Assembly (NCBI RefSeq): GCF_004217555.1
Contig: NZ_SHKW01000003.1
Location: 62,001 to 126,000, forward strand
Length of the DNA: 64,000 nucleotides
Direction of reading: 5' to 3'
Source of the DNA: Edaphobacter modestus
GTDB lineage: Bacteria > Acidobacteriota > Terriglobia > Terriglobales > Acidobacteriaceae
Each line of letters begins with the position of its first letter. Within the stretch, counting starts at the first letter, position 1. This document shows, piece after piece, positions 34,339-45,700 of this stretch. Made by a program: the position numbers and the translations under genes. The notes below the pieces were generated by a model that did not search any database, was not told the origin of the DNA, and saw nothing but the letters and a program-made list of their open reading frames with translations.

Positions 34339-37300
34339 ATGGAATTACAGAGCGATCGCTCCTCTGACATGATGCACGCGGGCGCTATCGCGAAGCCGAT
34401 TTTCCGGCTTCTGATATGTATCGTGGCTCTCTTCGTGGCCGCCGCCGTGCTCGATACAGTTTCTCTTCGTGATCGGGCCTTATCCGCAGTCCTGATTTTT
34501 CTCTTTCTCGTGTTGATTGTCTCCTACCTCTGGGGTTTTCGTTACGCGCTCTTCGTCTCATTACTCGCAGCCCTGGAGTTTGCTTGGTTCCTCCCGCCAG
34601 TCGGCAGTCTTCGGCTTAGTGATTCGCGTGACATCTTTGCACTCGCCGCATTCCTCATCATCGGGATCACTACCAGCCATCTTTCAAACCGCGCCCGCAG
34701 AGAGGCTCTGAGCGCCAAGCGGGCAGAAGACGCCGCCCGCCGAAGTGAAGAGGGGCTTCGTGAGGTCATCGAAACGATGCCGGCGATGGCGTGGAGTGCG
34801 CTGCCCGATGGCTCCAACGCATTCGTAAACAGGCAATGGGCAGAATATACGGGTTTATCGGGAGAACAAACTGTAGATTCAGGTTGGCGGAGTACGGTTC
34901 ACCCCGACGACGCTAGCGAACATATGGAGAAGTGGCACCAATCCTTGGCCACGGGCCAGCCGTTCGAGCATGAGGTGCGTCTGCGACGTACTGCTGATGG
35001 ACAATATCGCTGGTTTTTAGTTCGCGGTATGCCGTTGCGTGATGGGCACGACGAGATACTCAAATGGTATGGAATCGCGACGGATATTGAAGATCGCAAG
35101 CGGGCTGAGGAAGCTCTGCGGGCGAGCGAACACAATCTTAACCTGATCGTCAATACGACCCTTGCACTGTCATGGTCGGCTCGTCCAGACGGCTCGGCAG
35201 ATTTCTTCAACCAGCGCTACCTTGACTTTGTGGGTTTGTCCGCGGAACAGACGCAGGATTGGGGCTGGACGGTTGCGGTTCATCCCGAAGACCTTAACGG
35301 CTTGGCTGGTTCGTGGCAATCCATCATGGCTTCCGGTACGGCAGGAGAGGCCGAAGCGCGACTGCGACGATTCGACGGAGAGTACCGCTGGTTTCTGTTC
35401 CGGGCTAACCCCTTGCGCGATGAGTCCGGCAACATCGTCAAATGGTTCGGGATAAATGCTGACATCACAGAGCGGAAACGTGCCGAAGACTTACTCACTA
35501 GAGAGAAGCGGATTCTTGAGATGGTGGCCAAAGGGGACCCTCTTCCGCAGATACTTGATGGCGTGTGCCGTTTCGTGGAGGCTCAAGCCAGCGGTTTCCT
35601 GGCGTCGATCTTATTAGTTGACGGGAACCGCTTGCGGCATGGCGGTGCTCCCAGCCTTCCAAAGACTTACACTGATGCCATCGATGGAATTGTGATCGGG
35701 CCTTCTACGGGTTCTTGCGGGACAGCCGCATTCCGCGGAGAACAAGTGATCGTGGTGGACATTGCAAACGACTCACTTTGGACGAATTACCGCGAGGCGG
35801 CTCAGCACCATTCTCTACGCGCCTGTTGGTCCACTCCGGTCGTTTCTTCCCAGGGCAAAGTAATCGCAACGTTCGCCATGTATTATCGCGAGCCGCGCAG
35901 CCCGAGCCCGAGAGACCTGGAGACCATCGAACAGATCACTCATCTGGCGGGAGTTGCAATTGAACGAAAGCTGACACAGGAAGCTCTACAGCAAAGTGAA
36001 ACTTATTTAGCCGAAGCGCAGAGGCTGGCTCACACCGGCAGTTGGGCGTGGAACTTGCGTACCGGCACTAGCTTCTGGTCGCAAGAGACCTATCGCATAT
36101 TTGACTACGACCCCGAGAAAGTGACGCCCGCTTGGGATTCCATCCTCGAGAGGGCGCACCCCGAAGATCTACCCGAGATTGAGCGGAGAGCAAAAATAGT
36201 CTACACACAAAACAGGTGGGTAAATCCTGAGCTTGACTTTCGAATCGTGCTTGCAGATGGAACGATAAAGCACCTCCACTCTATCGCTCACCCTGCGATG
36301 GATGAGTCAGGCGAAATCATCAACGTTGTAGGCACAATCATGGATGTGACGGAGCGCCAACGTGCTGAGGAGAAGGTGCGCCGCAGTGAAGAATCTCTTC
36401 TTGAAGCCCAAAGGCTAAGCCATATGGGCAGTTGGAGACATGATGTTGCGTCTGGGACAGTCATTGTGTCGCCTGAGATCTACCGAATATTCGGAGTTCA
36501 ACCCGATGAAGATACTTCGAGCGCTGAATTTTGGTTTAGCAGAAATCATCCTGATGACCAACAGCGCATCCAGGAGCTTTTTGAAAGATGTGAAAGCCAG
36601 AAAACGGAGTACGAATCGGACTACAGGATTGTCCTCAACGATGGAACCATCAAGCACTTGCACGCAATCGGCTATCCTGTTGTGAGCCAATCGGGCGAGC
36701 TCATTGAAATGATGGGAACGATCATGGATGTCACGGAGCACAAGCGTGCGGAAGAGGAGCGTGAGAGGCTGCGCCAGTTAGAGACAGAGCTCGCGCACAT
36801 AAACCGGGTGACCATGCTTGGTGAGCTGGCCAGCTCCCTTGCCCATGAACTCAATCAACCCATTGCTGCTGCAACCACAAGCGCCAATGCCTGCTTGCGA
36901 TGGCTTGCGCACAATCCCCCGGATCTGGAAAGAGCCCGCGCGGCCGCAACGAGAATTGAGAACGACGGAAACCGTGCTGCCGAAATCATCCAACGTCTGC
37001 GGGCGTTCTACAAGACAGGTGCTCCACCGAAGCGTGAGTTGGTCGATCTTAACCAGGTCGCCGAGGAAATACTTGCGCTGTTGCGTGACGAGGCCGACCG
37101 GCACTCAATCTCGCTGCGCACGGAGCTTGCCCCCCATCTGCCGCAAATCATGGCAGATCGCGTGCAACTGCAACAGGTATTGATGAACCTGTTACTGAAT
37201 GGTATTGAGGCCATGACGGACAGGACCGGCGAGCTCATTATCCGGTCCCAGAGCACTGAAGACGGCCTCTTGCTCATCTCCGTTAGCGATACCGGCGTCG

Positions 37301-37488
37301 GCCTTCCCAGCGAAAAACTAGACCGGCTTTTCAGTGCGTTCTATACGACTAAACCTCAAGGCACGGGTATGGGCCTAGCTATTAGCCGTTCCCTTATTGA
37401 AGCACACGGTGGCCGCTTGTGGGCCACCGCTAATGCGGAACGCGGTGCGACATTTCATTTCACCTTGCCTGCGGAGTTGCAGCAATGA
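34339..37488 (+). CDS. Membrane-anchored PAS/GAF sensor histidine kinase
   Basis: The 1049-aa protein starts at the ATG at 34339 with GAGG upstream; the open frame from 34228 overlaps the relic. The order is: four membrane helices of KdpD/DUF4118 type (residues about 18-115), two PAS domains (WSALPDGSNAFVNRQWAEYT; WSARPDGSADFFNQRYLDFV), a GAF domain (GTAAFRGEQVIVVDIAND), two more PAS domains (LAHTGSWAWNLRTG; LSHMGSWRHDVASG), a dimerisation domain with H836 in SLAHELNQPIAA, and a HATPase (LLNGIEAM, DTGVGLP, GTGMGLAISRS). This is the FixL/DctB-type catalytic class. The stop overlaps the start of the FixJ-type regulator, its likely partner. Confidence 0.93.
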   Translation: MELQSDRSSDMMHAGAIAKPIFRLLICIVALFVAAAVLDTVSLRDRALSAVLIFLFLVLIVSYLWGFRYALFVSLLAALEFAWFLPPVGSLRLSDSRDIFALAAFLIIGITTSHLSNRARREALSAKRAEDAARRSEEGLREVIETMPAMAWSALPDGSNAFVNRQWAEYTGLSGEQTVDSGWRSTVHPDDASEHMEKWHQSLATGQPFEHEVRLRRTADGQYRWFLVRGMPLRDGHDEILKWYGIATDIEDRKRAEEALRASEHNLNLIVNTTLALSWSARPDGSADFFNQRYLDFVGLSAEQTQDWGWTVAVHPEDLNGLAGSWQSIMASGTAGEAEARLRRFDGEYRWFLFRANPLRDESGNIVKWFGINADITERKRAEDLLTREKRILEMVAKGDPLPQILDGVCRFVEAQASGFLASILLVDGNRLRHGGAPSLPKTYTDAIDGIVIGPSTGSCGTAAFRGEQVIVVDIANDSLWTNYREAAQHHSLRACWSTPVVSSQGKVIATFAMYYREPRSPSPRDLETIEQITHLAGVAIERKLTQEALQQSETYLAEAQRLAHTGSWAWNLRTGTSFWSQETYRIFDYDPEKVTPAWDSILERAHPEDLPEIERRAKIVYTQNRWVNPELDFRIVLADGTIKHLHSIAHPAMDESGEIINVVGTIMDVTERQRAEEKVRRSEESLLEAQRLSHMGSWRHDVASGTVIVSPEIYRIFGVQPDEDTSSAEFWFSRNHPDDQQRIQELFERCESQKTEYESDYRIVLNDGTIKHLHAIGYPVVSQSGELIEMMGTIMDVTEHKRAEEERERLRQLETELAHINRVTMLGELASSLAHELNQPIAAATTSANACLRWLAHNPPDLERARAAATRIENDGNRAAEIIQRLRAFYKTGAPPKRELVDLNQVAEEILALLRDEADRHSISLRTELAPHLPQIMADRVQLQQVLMNLLLNGIEAMTDRTGELIIRSQSTEDGLLLISVSDTGVGLPSEKLDRLFSAFYTTKPQGTGMGLAISRSLIEAHGGRLWATANAERGATFHFTLPAELQQ

Positions 37489-38111
37489 GCATTGGAGATG
37501 TGCCCACCGTATTCATCGTTGATGATGATGCAGGCGTGCGTGAATCAATTCACGATTTAGTGGAGTCGGTGAGCCTGCACTCTGAGTCCTTCGCCACAGC
37601 GCAAGGGTTCTTGTCGAGCGAGCGGCGAGACGGCCCTAGCTGCCTGGTTTTGGACGTAAGACTTCCCGACGCTAGCGGTTTGGACCTTCAGCAGGAATTG
37701 AGCAGGGCGGGAGTTAGAATTCCCATCATATTTATCACCGGCCACGCGGACATTCCGATGACCGTGAGAGCCATGAAGTCTGGTGCCGTTGAGTTTCTGA
37801 CGAAGCCATTCAGGGAGCAAGACCTCCTCGATGTGATTCATCGTGCACTCAGGCGCGACCGAGGAGTCCGCGAAAAGCAGAAGCAACTAGCTGAACTGCA
37901 GAAACGCTATAGCACGCTGAGCGCTCGCGAGTATGAAGTCATGAGTCTGGTCGTCTCCGGGTTGCTCAACAAGCAGATTGCAGCGGAACTCGGGGCCAGT
38001 GAAACTACAATAAAAATCCACCGCGGGCGCGTGATGCAAAAGATGCAGGCTAAGTCTTTGCCCGACCTGGTCAGAATGGCGGACAAGCTCAAGATGTCAA
38101 CTCACCGCTGA
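37485..38111 (+). CDS. FixJ-family response regulator
   Basis: The 208-aa protein has a receiver (VFIVDDDAGVRESIHDLVES, phospho-acceptor Asp in CLVLDVRLPD, FITGHAD, FLTKPF) and a LuxR-type HTH (LSAREYEVMSLVVSGLLNKQ, TTIKIHRGRVMQKMQAKSL). ATGA overlap with the preceding kinase gene indicates a cognate pair. The FixJ type usually activates transcription on phosphorylation. Confidence 0.94.
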   Translation: MSIGDVPTVFIVDDDAGVRESIHDLVESVSLHSESFATAQGFLSSERRDGPSCLVLDVRLPDASGLDLQQELSRAGVRIPIIFITGHADIPMTVRAMKSGAVEFLTKPFREQDLLDVIHRALRRDRGVREKQKQLAELQKRYSTLSAREYEVMSLVVSGLLNKQIAAELGASETTIKIHRGRVMQKMQAKSLPDLVRMADKLKMSTHR

Positions 38112-38238
38112 TACCCGCCACTTCCGCTTCGGGAATTCCAAGCTCAATCTCTAGCGGAAGGCGTGCCTTGACCAAAGTTTTATTGCTCCGTCCTAAAGTC
38201 TGATTGTTTTCGGTTCATCGTCGCGTTACGGTGTTGGA

Positions 38239-38616
38239 ATGACGAGCGACCAGAGCATCAAGTTCGTTGCAATCGTAGATGACGATGAATCAGTCCAAAG
38301 CGCACTCCAGGACCTGATGGAAGCGGATGGGCTTTCGGCTCGGTGCTTTGGATCTGCGGAAGAATTCCTCGAATCCGGCCTGCAGCATAGAGCCGCGTGT
38401 CTGATAGTTGATATCCGAATGCCGGGAATGTCAGGCCTGGAACTGCAGGCAAGGCTTAAGGCTGATCGATTTAACACCCCGATCATCTTCATCACCGCAC
38501 ACGGAGATGCGAGAGTGCGAATGCAAGCAATGAGGGAAGGGGCAGCCGAGTTCCTGGTGAAACCGTTCGACGATCAGGTCTTACTCAACAGAGTGCGAGC
38601 CGCACTCGATATGTGA
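38239..38616 (+). CDS. Single-domain response regulator (FixJ-type receiver)
   Basis: The 125-aa protein is a receiver only: FVAIVDDDESVQSALQDLME, CLIVDIRMPGMSGLELQARL, FITAHGD and FLVKPFDDQ. It lacks an HTH, so it probably relays phosphate or competes with the neighbouring FixJ-type regulator. It could be served by the kinase at 34339 or 38778. Confidence 0.9.
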   Translation: MTSDQSIKFVAIVDDDESVQSALQDLMEADGLSARCFGSAEEFLESGLQHRAACLIVDIRMPGMSGLELQARLKADRFNTPIIFITAHGDARVRMQAMREGAAEFLVKPFDDQVLLNRVRAALDM

Positions 38617-38668
38617 GCAACCGACAGGTGGCACGGGAAACCCTGCGGCTTTGTTGAGGAGGTCTTAT

Positions 38669-38812
38669 GTGAACAGTGGCGAAGCATTTGTGTACGCTGA
38701 GCGGAACCAAGCCGAACGCGCATTCGAACAGATACTCGGGATAGCCCTATCTGCTGATAAACCAAAGGATTCGATCTATGAGTCAGTTCATGTCAATCGA
38801 CGAAGACACTAG
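38669..38812 (+). CDS. Candidate 47-aa small protein, GTG start
   Basis: AGGAGG followed by a GTG at 38669 opens a frame beginning MNSGEAFVYAERNQAERAFE and ending NRRRH. It overlaps the start of the next kinase gene by 35 bases. The good ribosome site is the only support; an ATG one base out of frame beside it stops at once. No family recognised. Confidence 0.3.
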   Translation: MNSGEAFVYAERNQAERAFEQILGIALSADKPKDSIYESVHVNRRRH

Positions 38813-39665
38813 CCTCGACACAGAGAGCGTTCTTGCCTCCCCAGGGGGGGCGCAGGGAAGCGGGATGCAACTTAATCGAAGCCGTCTCAATGGGGGGCGC
38901 TGTGAGTCATTGGCAACGTCGATAGCGTCGTTACTGTCACACGACATTCGACATCATCTATCAGCCGTCTATTGCAATGCTGAATTCATGAGCGAACCGG
39001 CAACTCTGGCAACTGACCGTAAACAGCTCTTTGAAGAAGTTAAGCTGGCCATCGAAGATATAACGAAAACGCTCGACTTTATACTCCTCAATGCTAAAAG
39101 CGAGCTCCCATCGCCGGATGTCATAGAGTCATTCAACGATCTCATTGAGCGAACAGTGGCCGCGATTCGGCCCCATCCGCATGCAACAGGAGTAAGTATC
39201 ACCGCTGAAGAGTCTCCGTCGATCTCCGCCCTCTTCAATAAAACAATCGTCAGCAGTGCCGTCTACAATCTGCTGCTAAATGCCTGTTTCGCCGCGCAGC
39301 GGGCAACTGAACCGGGGAAAGTTGAAATCTCACTTCACGATGATCATTCATTCGTTTGCATTCGCGTGAAAGACAATGGTTTGGGCGTTCCTGCTGGTGT
39401 GAGGCAAAATCTGTCTCAACCGTTTGTGACATCGGATAAACAGGGCGGGATCGGCCTCGGCATTACTATCGCAGATTATGTAGCACGTGAGTACGGTGGC
39501 AGCCTGCAGATTGAAAGCAGTTGTTCCGGTTCCACAATATTTGCTTTAAGGCTCGCAAAACCGACACTCCAGATTGTCGAACATGCCCTTGTTCGCCCCC
39601 CAGGAAGAAAAGCCATCAATCGAAGATCGTTTAACTATATCCGTCACAGTCATAGCCTTAAATAG
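38778..39665 (+). CDS. Soluble sensor histidine kinase
   Basis: The 295-aa protein has an H-box-like segment SLLSHDIRHHLSAVYCNAEF near residue 55 and a HATPase domain (AVYNLLLNACFAAQ with the N-box Asn, VKDNGLGVPAGV, GGIGLGITIADYV). It has no membrane segment or recognised sensor domain at its short N-terminus, so it may take its signal from a partner. It lies between the lone receiver and the 2112-aa protein on the same strand. Confidence 0.88.
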   Translation: MSQFMSIDEDTSLDTESVLASPGGAQGSGMQLNRSRLNGGRCESLATSIASLLSHDIRHHLSAVYCNAEFMSEPATLATDRKQLFEEVKLAIEDITKTLDFILLNAKSELPSPDVIESFNDLIERTVAAIRPHPHATGVSITAEESPSISALFNKTIVSSAVYNLLLNACFAAQRATEPGKVEISLHDDHSFVCIRVKDNGLGVPAGVRQNLSQPFVTSDKQGGIGLGITIADYVAREYGGSLQIESSCSGSTIFALRLAKPTLQIVEHALVRPPGRKAINRRSFNYIRHSHSLK

Positions 39666-39767
39666 ATGTCTGCAGGAGCATTATGACGGCCACGCGACAT
39701 CAGCACGTTCCCGGAAGGATCGGGAGGGGATTTTCGGCAGTCAACGGATGAAGGTCGGTGACGAAGG

Positions 39768-42700
39768 ATGAAAGACGTTGGGACGCCCACCACTGATGAG
39801 CAAGGGGCGATCGAAAACAGAGAGCCTATTTCAATCTTGTCAGGAGACTGCGATCAGGAATCAAACTTGACTACCTCGTCACTTGGAACTCCATTCTTGC
39901 AAGACGTGCCGTATCCGGGGCCTGCAGCCGTGGCGTCGGGGATACTTTCCGGAGCAGAGTCTTCTGGGTACGTGCTCGTGCCCCTCCGGGAAGGTGCGGA
40001 CTTCACCCTTTATCGCGGTCGGCAGCACGGCAACCCATCGCCTGTCCTGGTAGTGGCACTAACCAGGGAGCAACCGTCGCCTCAGAGTCTCAGGCGGTTG
40101 GAGCACGAATACTCACTCGCCGCCGAACTCGATCCCGCTTGGGCAGCCCGGCCTCTGGCTCTCAGTCGTCACGAAGGGCGAACGATTCTCGTACTCAAAG
40201 ATCCTGGCGGTGAACCACTGGATCAGATTCTTCATCTACACCAGGGGCAACCGCTCGATCTGAGACGCGCACTGCGCATCGCCATCGGGTTAACGAGAGC
40301 ACTCGGACAAATCCATCGGCGCGGACTGATACATAAGGACATCAAGCCTGGAAATGTGCTCGTTGACGATGCCGACAGCGTCTGGCTGACCGGCTTTGGA
40401 ATTGCGTCACGGCTGCCGCGTGACCGCCAGGCACCTGCGCCGCCGGAGATCAATGCCGGCACACTGGCCTACATGGCGCCTGAACAGACCGGACGCATGA
40501 ATCGCTCGATTGATACCCCTAGCGATTTCTACTCTTTCGGTGTGACCTTGTACCAGATGCTCACCGGGCGTCTGCCGTTTGCTGCGGCTGATGCCATGGA
40601 ATGGGTCCACTGCCACATCGCTCGCCAACCGGCTCCGCCCGACAGTCTTTGCGATCTCCCGACGCCGGTCTCGGATATCGTCATGCGCCTCATGGCTAAG
40701 ACCGCAGAGGAGCGCTATCAGACCACCGAGGGTCTCGAAGCCGACCTTCGGCATTGCCTGTCTGAGTTGGAAACGCGGGGTCGCATCGATCCATTCCCGT
40801 TGGGCGCCCATGACATCGCGGATCGATTGCTGATCCCAGAGAAACTGTATGGGCGGGAGCGCGAGATAAACGCTATGCTGGAGGCCTTCGATCGGGTCGT
40901 GGCAAACGGCACCCCTGAGCTCGTGCTTGTATCCGGCTATGCCGGCGTCGGCAAATCCTCTGTGGTGCACGAATTGCAAAAAGCGTTGATTGCACCGCAA
41001 GGACTTTTCGCGGCGGGCAAGTTTGATCAATATAAGCGCGACATACCGTATGAAACATTGGCCCAAGCCTTCCAGACCCTAATCCGTCAGATCCTCACCA
41101 AGAAGGAAGCAGAGGTGGATCAATGGCGAGAAGCTCTGGCACAGGCGGTGGGACCGAATGGTCAACTTATCATTGATCTCGTCCCCGAGTTGGAGTTCAT
41201 CCTTGGGAAACAGCCGCCCATTCCCGACCTTCCACCGCAGGATGCCCAAAACCGCTTCCAGAGGGTGTTCCGGAGTTTCCTGAATGCGTTCGCCACACGG
41301 GAGCACCCGCTTGTGCTGTTCGTTGACGATTTGCAATGGTTAGATGAGGCGACGCTCGACCTCTTCGTCCATCTGTTCAGTCACTCTGAAGTCAAGTACC
41401 TTTTGCTGATCGGAGCTTACCGAGACAACGAGGTCGACGCCTCTCATCAGCTGTGTCAAACCCTTGAGGCGATCCGTGACACCGATGCGAAGATGCTGGA
41501 GATCGTGCTTACCCCGCTCGAACTTGACGATGTGAACCGCCTCGTCTCCGAGGCGCTGCATTGCGCGCGGCTTACCGCGCATCCTCTGGCCGAACTCGTA
41601 CACCAGAAGACCGGTGGGAATCCCTTCTTTGTCATTCAGTTTCTGACTGTATTAGTCGATGAAGAGTTGCTCTCGCTCGACCAGGTTGCGCGGGTCTGGC
41701 AGTGGGACATGAATCGCATCCGCTCCAAGGGCTACACCGACAGCGTGGTAGACCTCATGGTCGGAAGGATAAAGCGGCTGTCTGCCGAAGCTCAGAAAGC
41801 GCTGAAAGAACTCGCTTGCCTGGGCAGTGTCGTCGAGGTTTCGACCCTGGCTCTGGTTCACGAGGGAGCAGAGGAGACGATGCATGCGGCGCTGTCTGAA
41901 GCCGTGGGTGCAGGGCTCATCTATCCCGACGGCAGCTCGTATAGCTTTCTGCACGACCGAATCCAGCAGGCCGCTTATAGCCTCATTCCCCAGGAAGATT
42001 GTGCAGGAGTCCACTTGACGGTAGGCCGTGCTCTCCTGGCAAAGATGGCGACGGAAAAACTCGCCGAACATCTGTTCGATGTCGCGAACCACTTCAATCG
42101 CGGCGCTGCACTGCTGGTGCAGGACGAAGAAAGAATACGGGTAGCAACGATCAATCTACGTGCCGGGCGAAAGGCAAACGCATCGGCGGCCTATGCGTCA
42201 GCGAGGGCCCATTTTTCGGATGGTGCGGCATTACTCGACGAAGGGGCTTGGGTCAGCCACTACGAATTGATATCTAGTCTGTCGCTCGAATGGGCGCGGG
42301 CTGAGTTGCTGACCGGTAACTCAGAAAAATGCGGGCAATTAGTTGAGGATTTGTTGCAGCGCCGACTATCGAGGGTTGACAGGGCTGCGGCCTACCAACT
42401 CAAGGTCCAGTCCCATTTTCTAAAGGCAGAATACAGTGAAGCTGTAGCCAGCGCCCTCACCGGCCTAGGCACTTTCGGCATTGACATACCGGCCCATCCA
42501 ACCTGGGAGGATGTTCAGGCTGCATTTGAAGCAGTTTGGCAAAGCCTCGATGGACGCCCGATCGAAAGTCTGATTGATCTATCGCTGATGTCCGATCCGG
42601 AACTGCAAGCCGGCATACAGGTCTTATCGGCGCTCACGCCTTCCGCCTTCTTTACGGACCTCCGTTTGTGGTGCTTGCTGGTGAGCCGTATGGTGAAAAT

Positions 42701-45700
42701 CGGGATAGAGCACGGCACGAGCGGTGCTTCCGCGCACGCCTTCGCCGATTGGAGCTTTGTGCTTGGACATGTCTCTTGCCGTTTCGGCGATGCGGACCGT
42801 TTCGCCAAACTCGCCTGTAACCTGGTCGAGAAACACGGATTTATCGCCTATCGTACGAAGGTTCACAGCACCAAGGGAGCCATCGGTCTGTTTACGCAGC
42901 CGATCAAGACTGCGCTCGATTCCATGCGGACGGCAATTCGCACCGGGGTTGAGACTGGCGATCTGAGCTTCGCTTGCTTCGGCCAGCAGCAATGTATAGC
43001 CGCTCTCCTGTTGCGGAACGATCCGCTCGATGTGGTTTGGGGCGAGTCGGAGAAGGCCTTGCGTTTCGTCTGTGAAGCCAAATATAGGGATTTTACAGAC
43101 ATTGTCGAGGGTCAACGGCGCTTCATCGCAACCATGCAGGGGCGGACCGCGAGCTTTTCCACGTTTAACGACGCACAGTTCGATGAGAAGACGTATGAGG
43201 CACAGCTTACCGGGAAGCGACTGCCTATGATGATCTGCTGGTACTGGATCTTCAAACTGAAGGCTCGATTTTTGTCAGGCGACTATCCGGAGGCTCTGGC
43301 GGCCGCAGACAAGGCGCAATCCCTACTTGCTGCGTCTACCGGTCTCATCCAGTTGCTCGACTACTTTTATTATTTCGCGCTAACGGTGGCCGCATGCTAT
43401 GAGAATGCCTCCGCCGATCAGCAGCAAGTGTGGCATGACCTGCTTTTGACGCATGTTGAACAACTGCGCGCATGGGCCGAAATCAATCCATCGACGTTCG
43501 CCGACAAGCACGCGCTGGTGTCGGCTGAGATCGGCCGCCTCGAACGGCGGGACTCCGACGCAATGCGTCTCTATGAGCAAGCAATCACCCTGGCGCGTGA
43601 GAATGGCTTCATCCAGAATGAGGCGCTGGCCTATGAGATCGCCGCGCGATTCTATGCGGAGCGCGGCGTAGAGACAGTCGCTCACGCATTTCTCCGCAGC
43701 GCCCGGAACTCCTATGACGGTTGGGGTGCACATGGCAAGGTCGGACAGTTGGACGCTCAGCATCCTCACTTACGCGAGGAGCGGGCTCGAGGCGCCCTTG
43801 CGACTACAACCGGCACGCAGGTCGAGCAGTTGGATGTCGAAGCTGTATTCAAAGCATCGAAAGCATTGTCGAGCGAGATTTTGCTGCCCAGGCTGATCGA
43901 GAAACTTATGCGACTCGCGGTTGAGCATGCAGGCGCCGAGCGGGGTCTCCTCATCCTCCTCCGAGACGATGAACCACAGATCGAGGCGGAGGCTGTCACC
44001 GGCCACGAAAGGGCTGCGGTCACAGTTCGGCGGATGGCCGTCACTTCATCTGATCTCCCCCAATCCGCGCTTCATTATGTCATTCGGACTCGGGAGCGTG
44101 TGTTGCTTGATGATGCTTCGGTCGAGAACTTGTATTCGCAGGACGAGTATCTGCGCAGGAAGCACCCCAGGTCCGTGCTATGCGTGCCCATAGTCAAGCA
44201 ATCAAAATTCGTCGGCGTACTCTACCTGGAGAATAATTTGACGCCACGCGCGTTCACGTCGGACCGGGTCGCGGTGTTGGAGTTGCTGGCTTCGCAGGCC
44301 GCGATATCGCTCGAAAATGCTGGCCTCTATTCGGATCTGCAACGCGGCGAAACTTTCCTGGCTGAAGCGCAGAGCCTAAGCCACACCGGCAGCTTCGGCT
44401 GGAGTGTTGCCAACGGAGAAATCTACTGGTCGGTGGAAACCTACAATATCTTTGAATACGATCGAAAAGCAAGGCCTACGTTGGAGATGGGAGTGCGACG
44501 AACTCATCCCGACGACAGAGAGCTCGTGCAACAGGCTCGCGACCGGGCGTCTGAGGCAAGAGCCGACTTTGAGCTCGAACACCGTTTGCTGATGCCGAAC
44601 GGTTCAGTCAAGCACCTACACGTTTCCGCTCGCGCGTTGACAAACTCATCTGGGGATCTTGAATTTGTGGGTGCCGTGACGGATGTGACCGCAGCAAAAC
44701 AGGCAGAGGAAAAGCGACGGCAAGATGAACACGAGCTCCGCCGCATTACCGATGCCATACCGCAATTGATCGTCGTCTTGAATCCCGATGGCCGGACGGT
44801 CTATGTCAATCGAGTGGCACTTGAATATACCGGTTTGTCGATTGAGGAGGTACAGGCGGATACTTTCCGCGATCGCGTCATTCATCCCGAGGACCTTGAG
44901 AGGTTCCGAGAAGTTCGGCAAAGCGAGCTGCCAAAGGGTGTTCCGTTTGAGACCGAACGGCAAATTCTCGGAAAAGACGGCAAGTATCGTTGGTATCTCC
45001 TTCGTTATAACCCTTTCCGCGACGAGCAGGGGCGGGTCGTGCGCTGGTATGCAACGGGAACAGACATCGAGGATCGCAAAGTGGCTGAGCAACGCCTCCA
45101 AAACGAGAACGTTTCGCTGCGCGAAGACGTCGATCGCTTCTCAATGTTTGAGGAGATTGTCGGTTCTTGCGAACCCATGCGTCAGGTGTTGAAGCAAGTG
45201 ACAAAAGTTGCATCGTCGGCTTCGACCGTGCTCATCTTGGGCGAAACCGGAACGGGTAAAGAACTGATTGCTCGCGCACTTCATCGGCGATCGAACCGCG
45301 CGTCCAGAGCCTTCGTCCGCGTGAACTGCGCCGCCATCCCCCAATCGCTGATTGCTTCTGAGCTTTTCGGGCACGAGAAAGGCGCCTTCACGGGCGCTCT
45401 GCAGAGACGTATAGGGAGGTTTGAATCCGCTGACGGAGGGACACTCTTCCTTGATGAGATCGGCGATCTCCCCATGGAAACCCAGATCGCACTCCTGCGT
45501 GTGCTTCAGGAGCGTGAGTTTGAGCGAGTAGGAAGCAATCATCCGATCTCAGTAGACGTTCGGCTAATCGCGGCCACAAATGGAGATCTGCCTACTGCCG
45601 TCGCTGCCGGAACCTTCCGCCAGGATCTTTTCTACAGACTCAATGTTGTTCCGATTGTCATTCCACCGCTCCGCGAGCGAGCGGAAGATATTCCCCTGCT

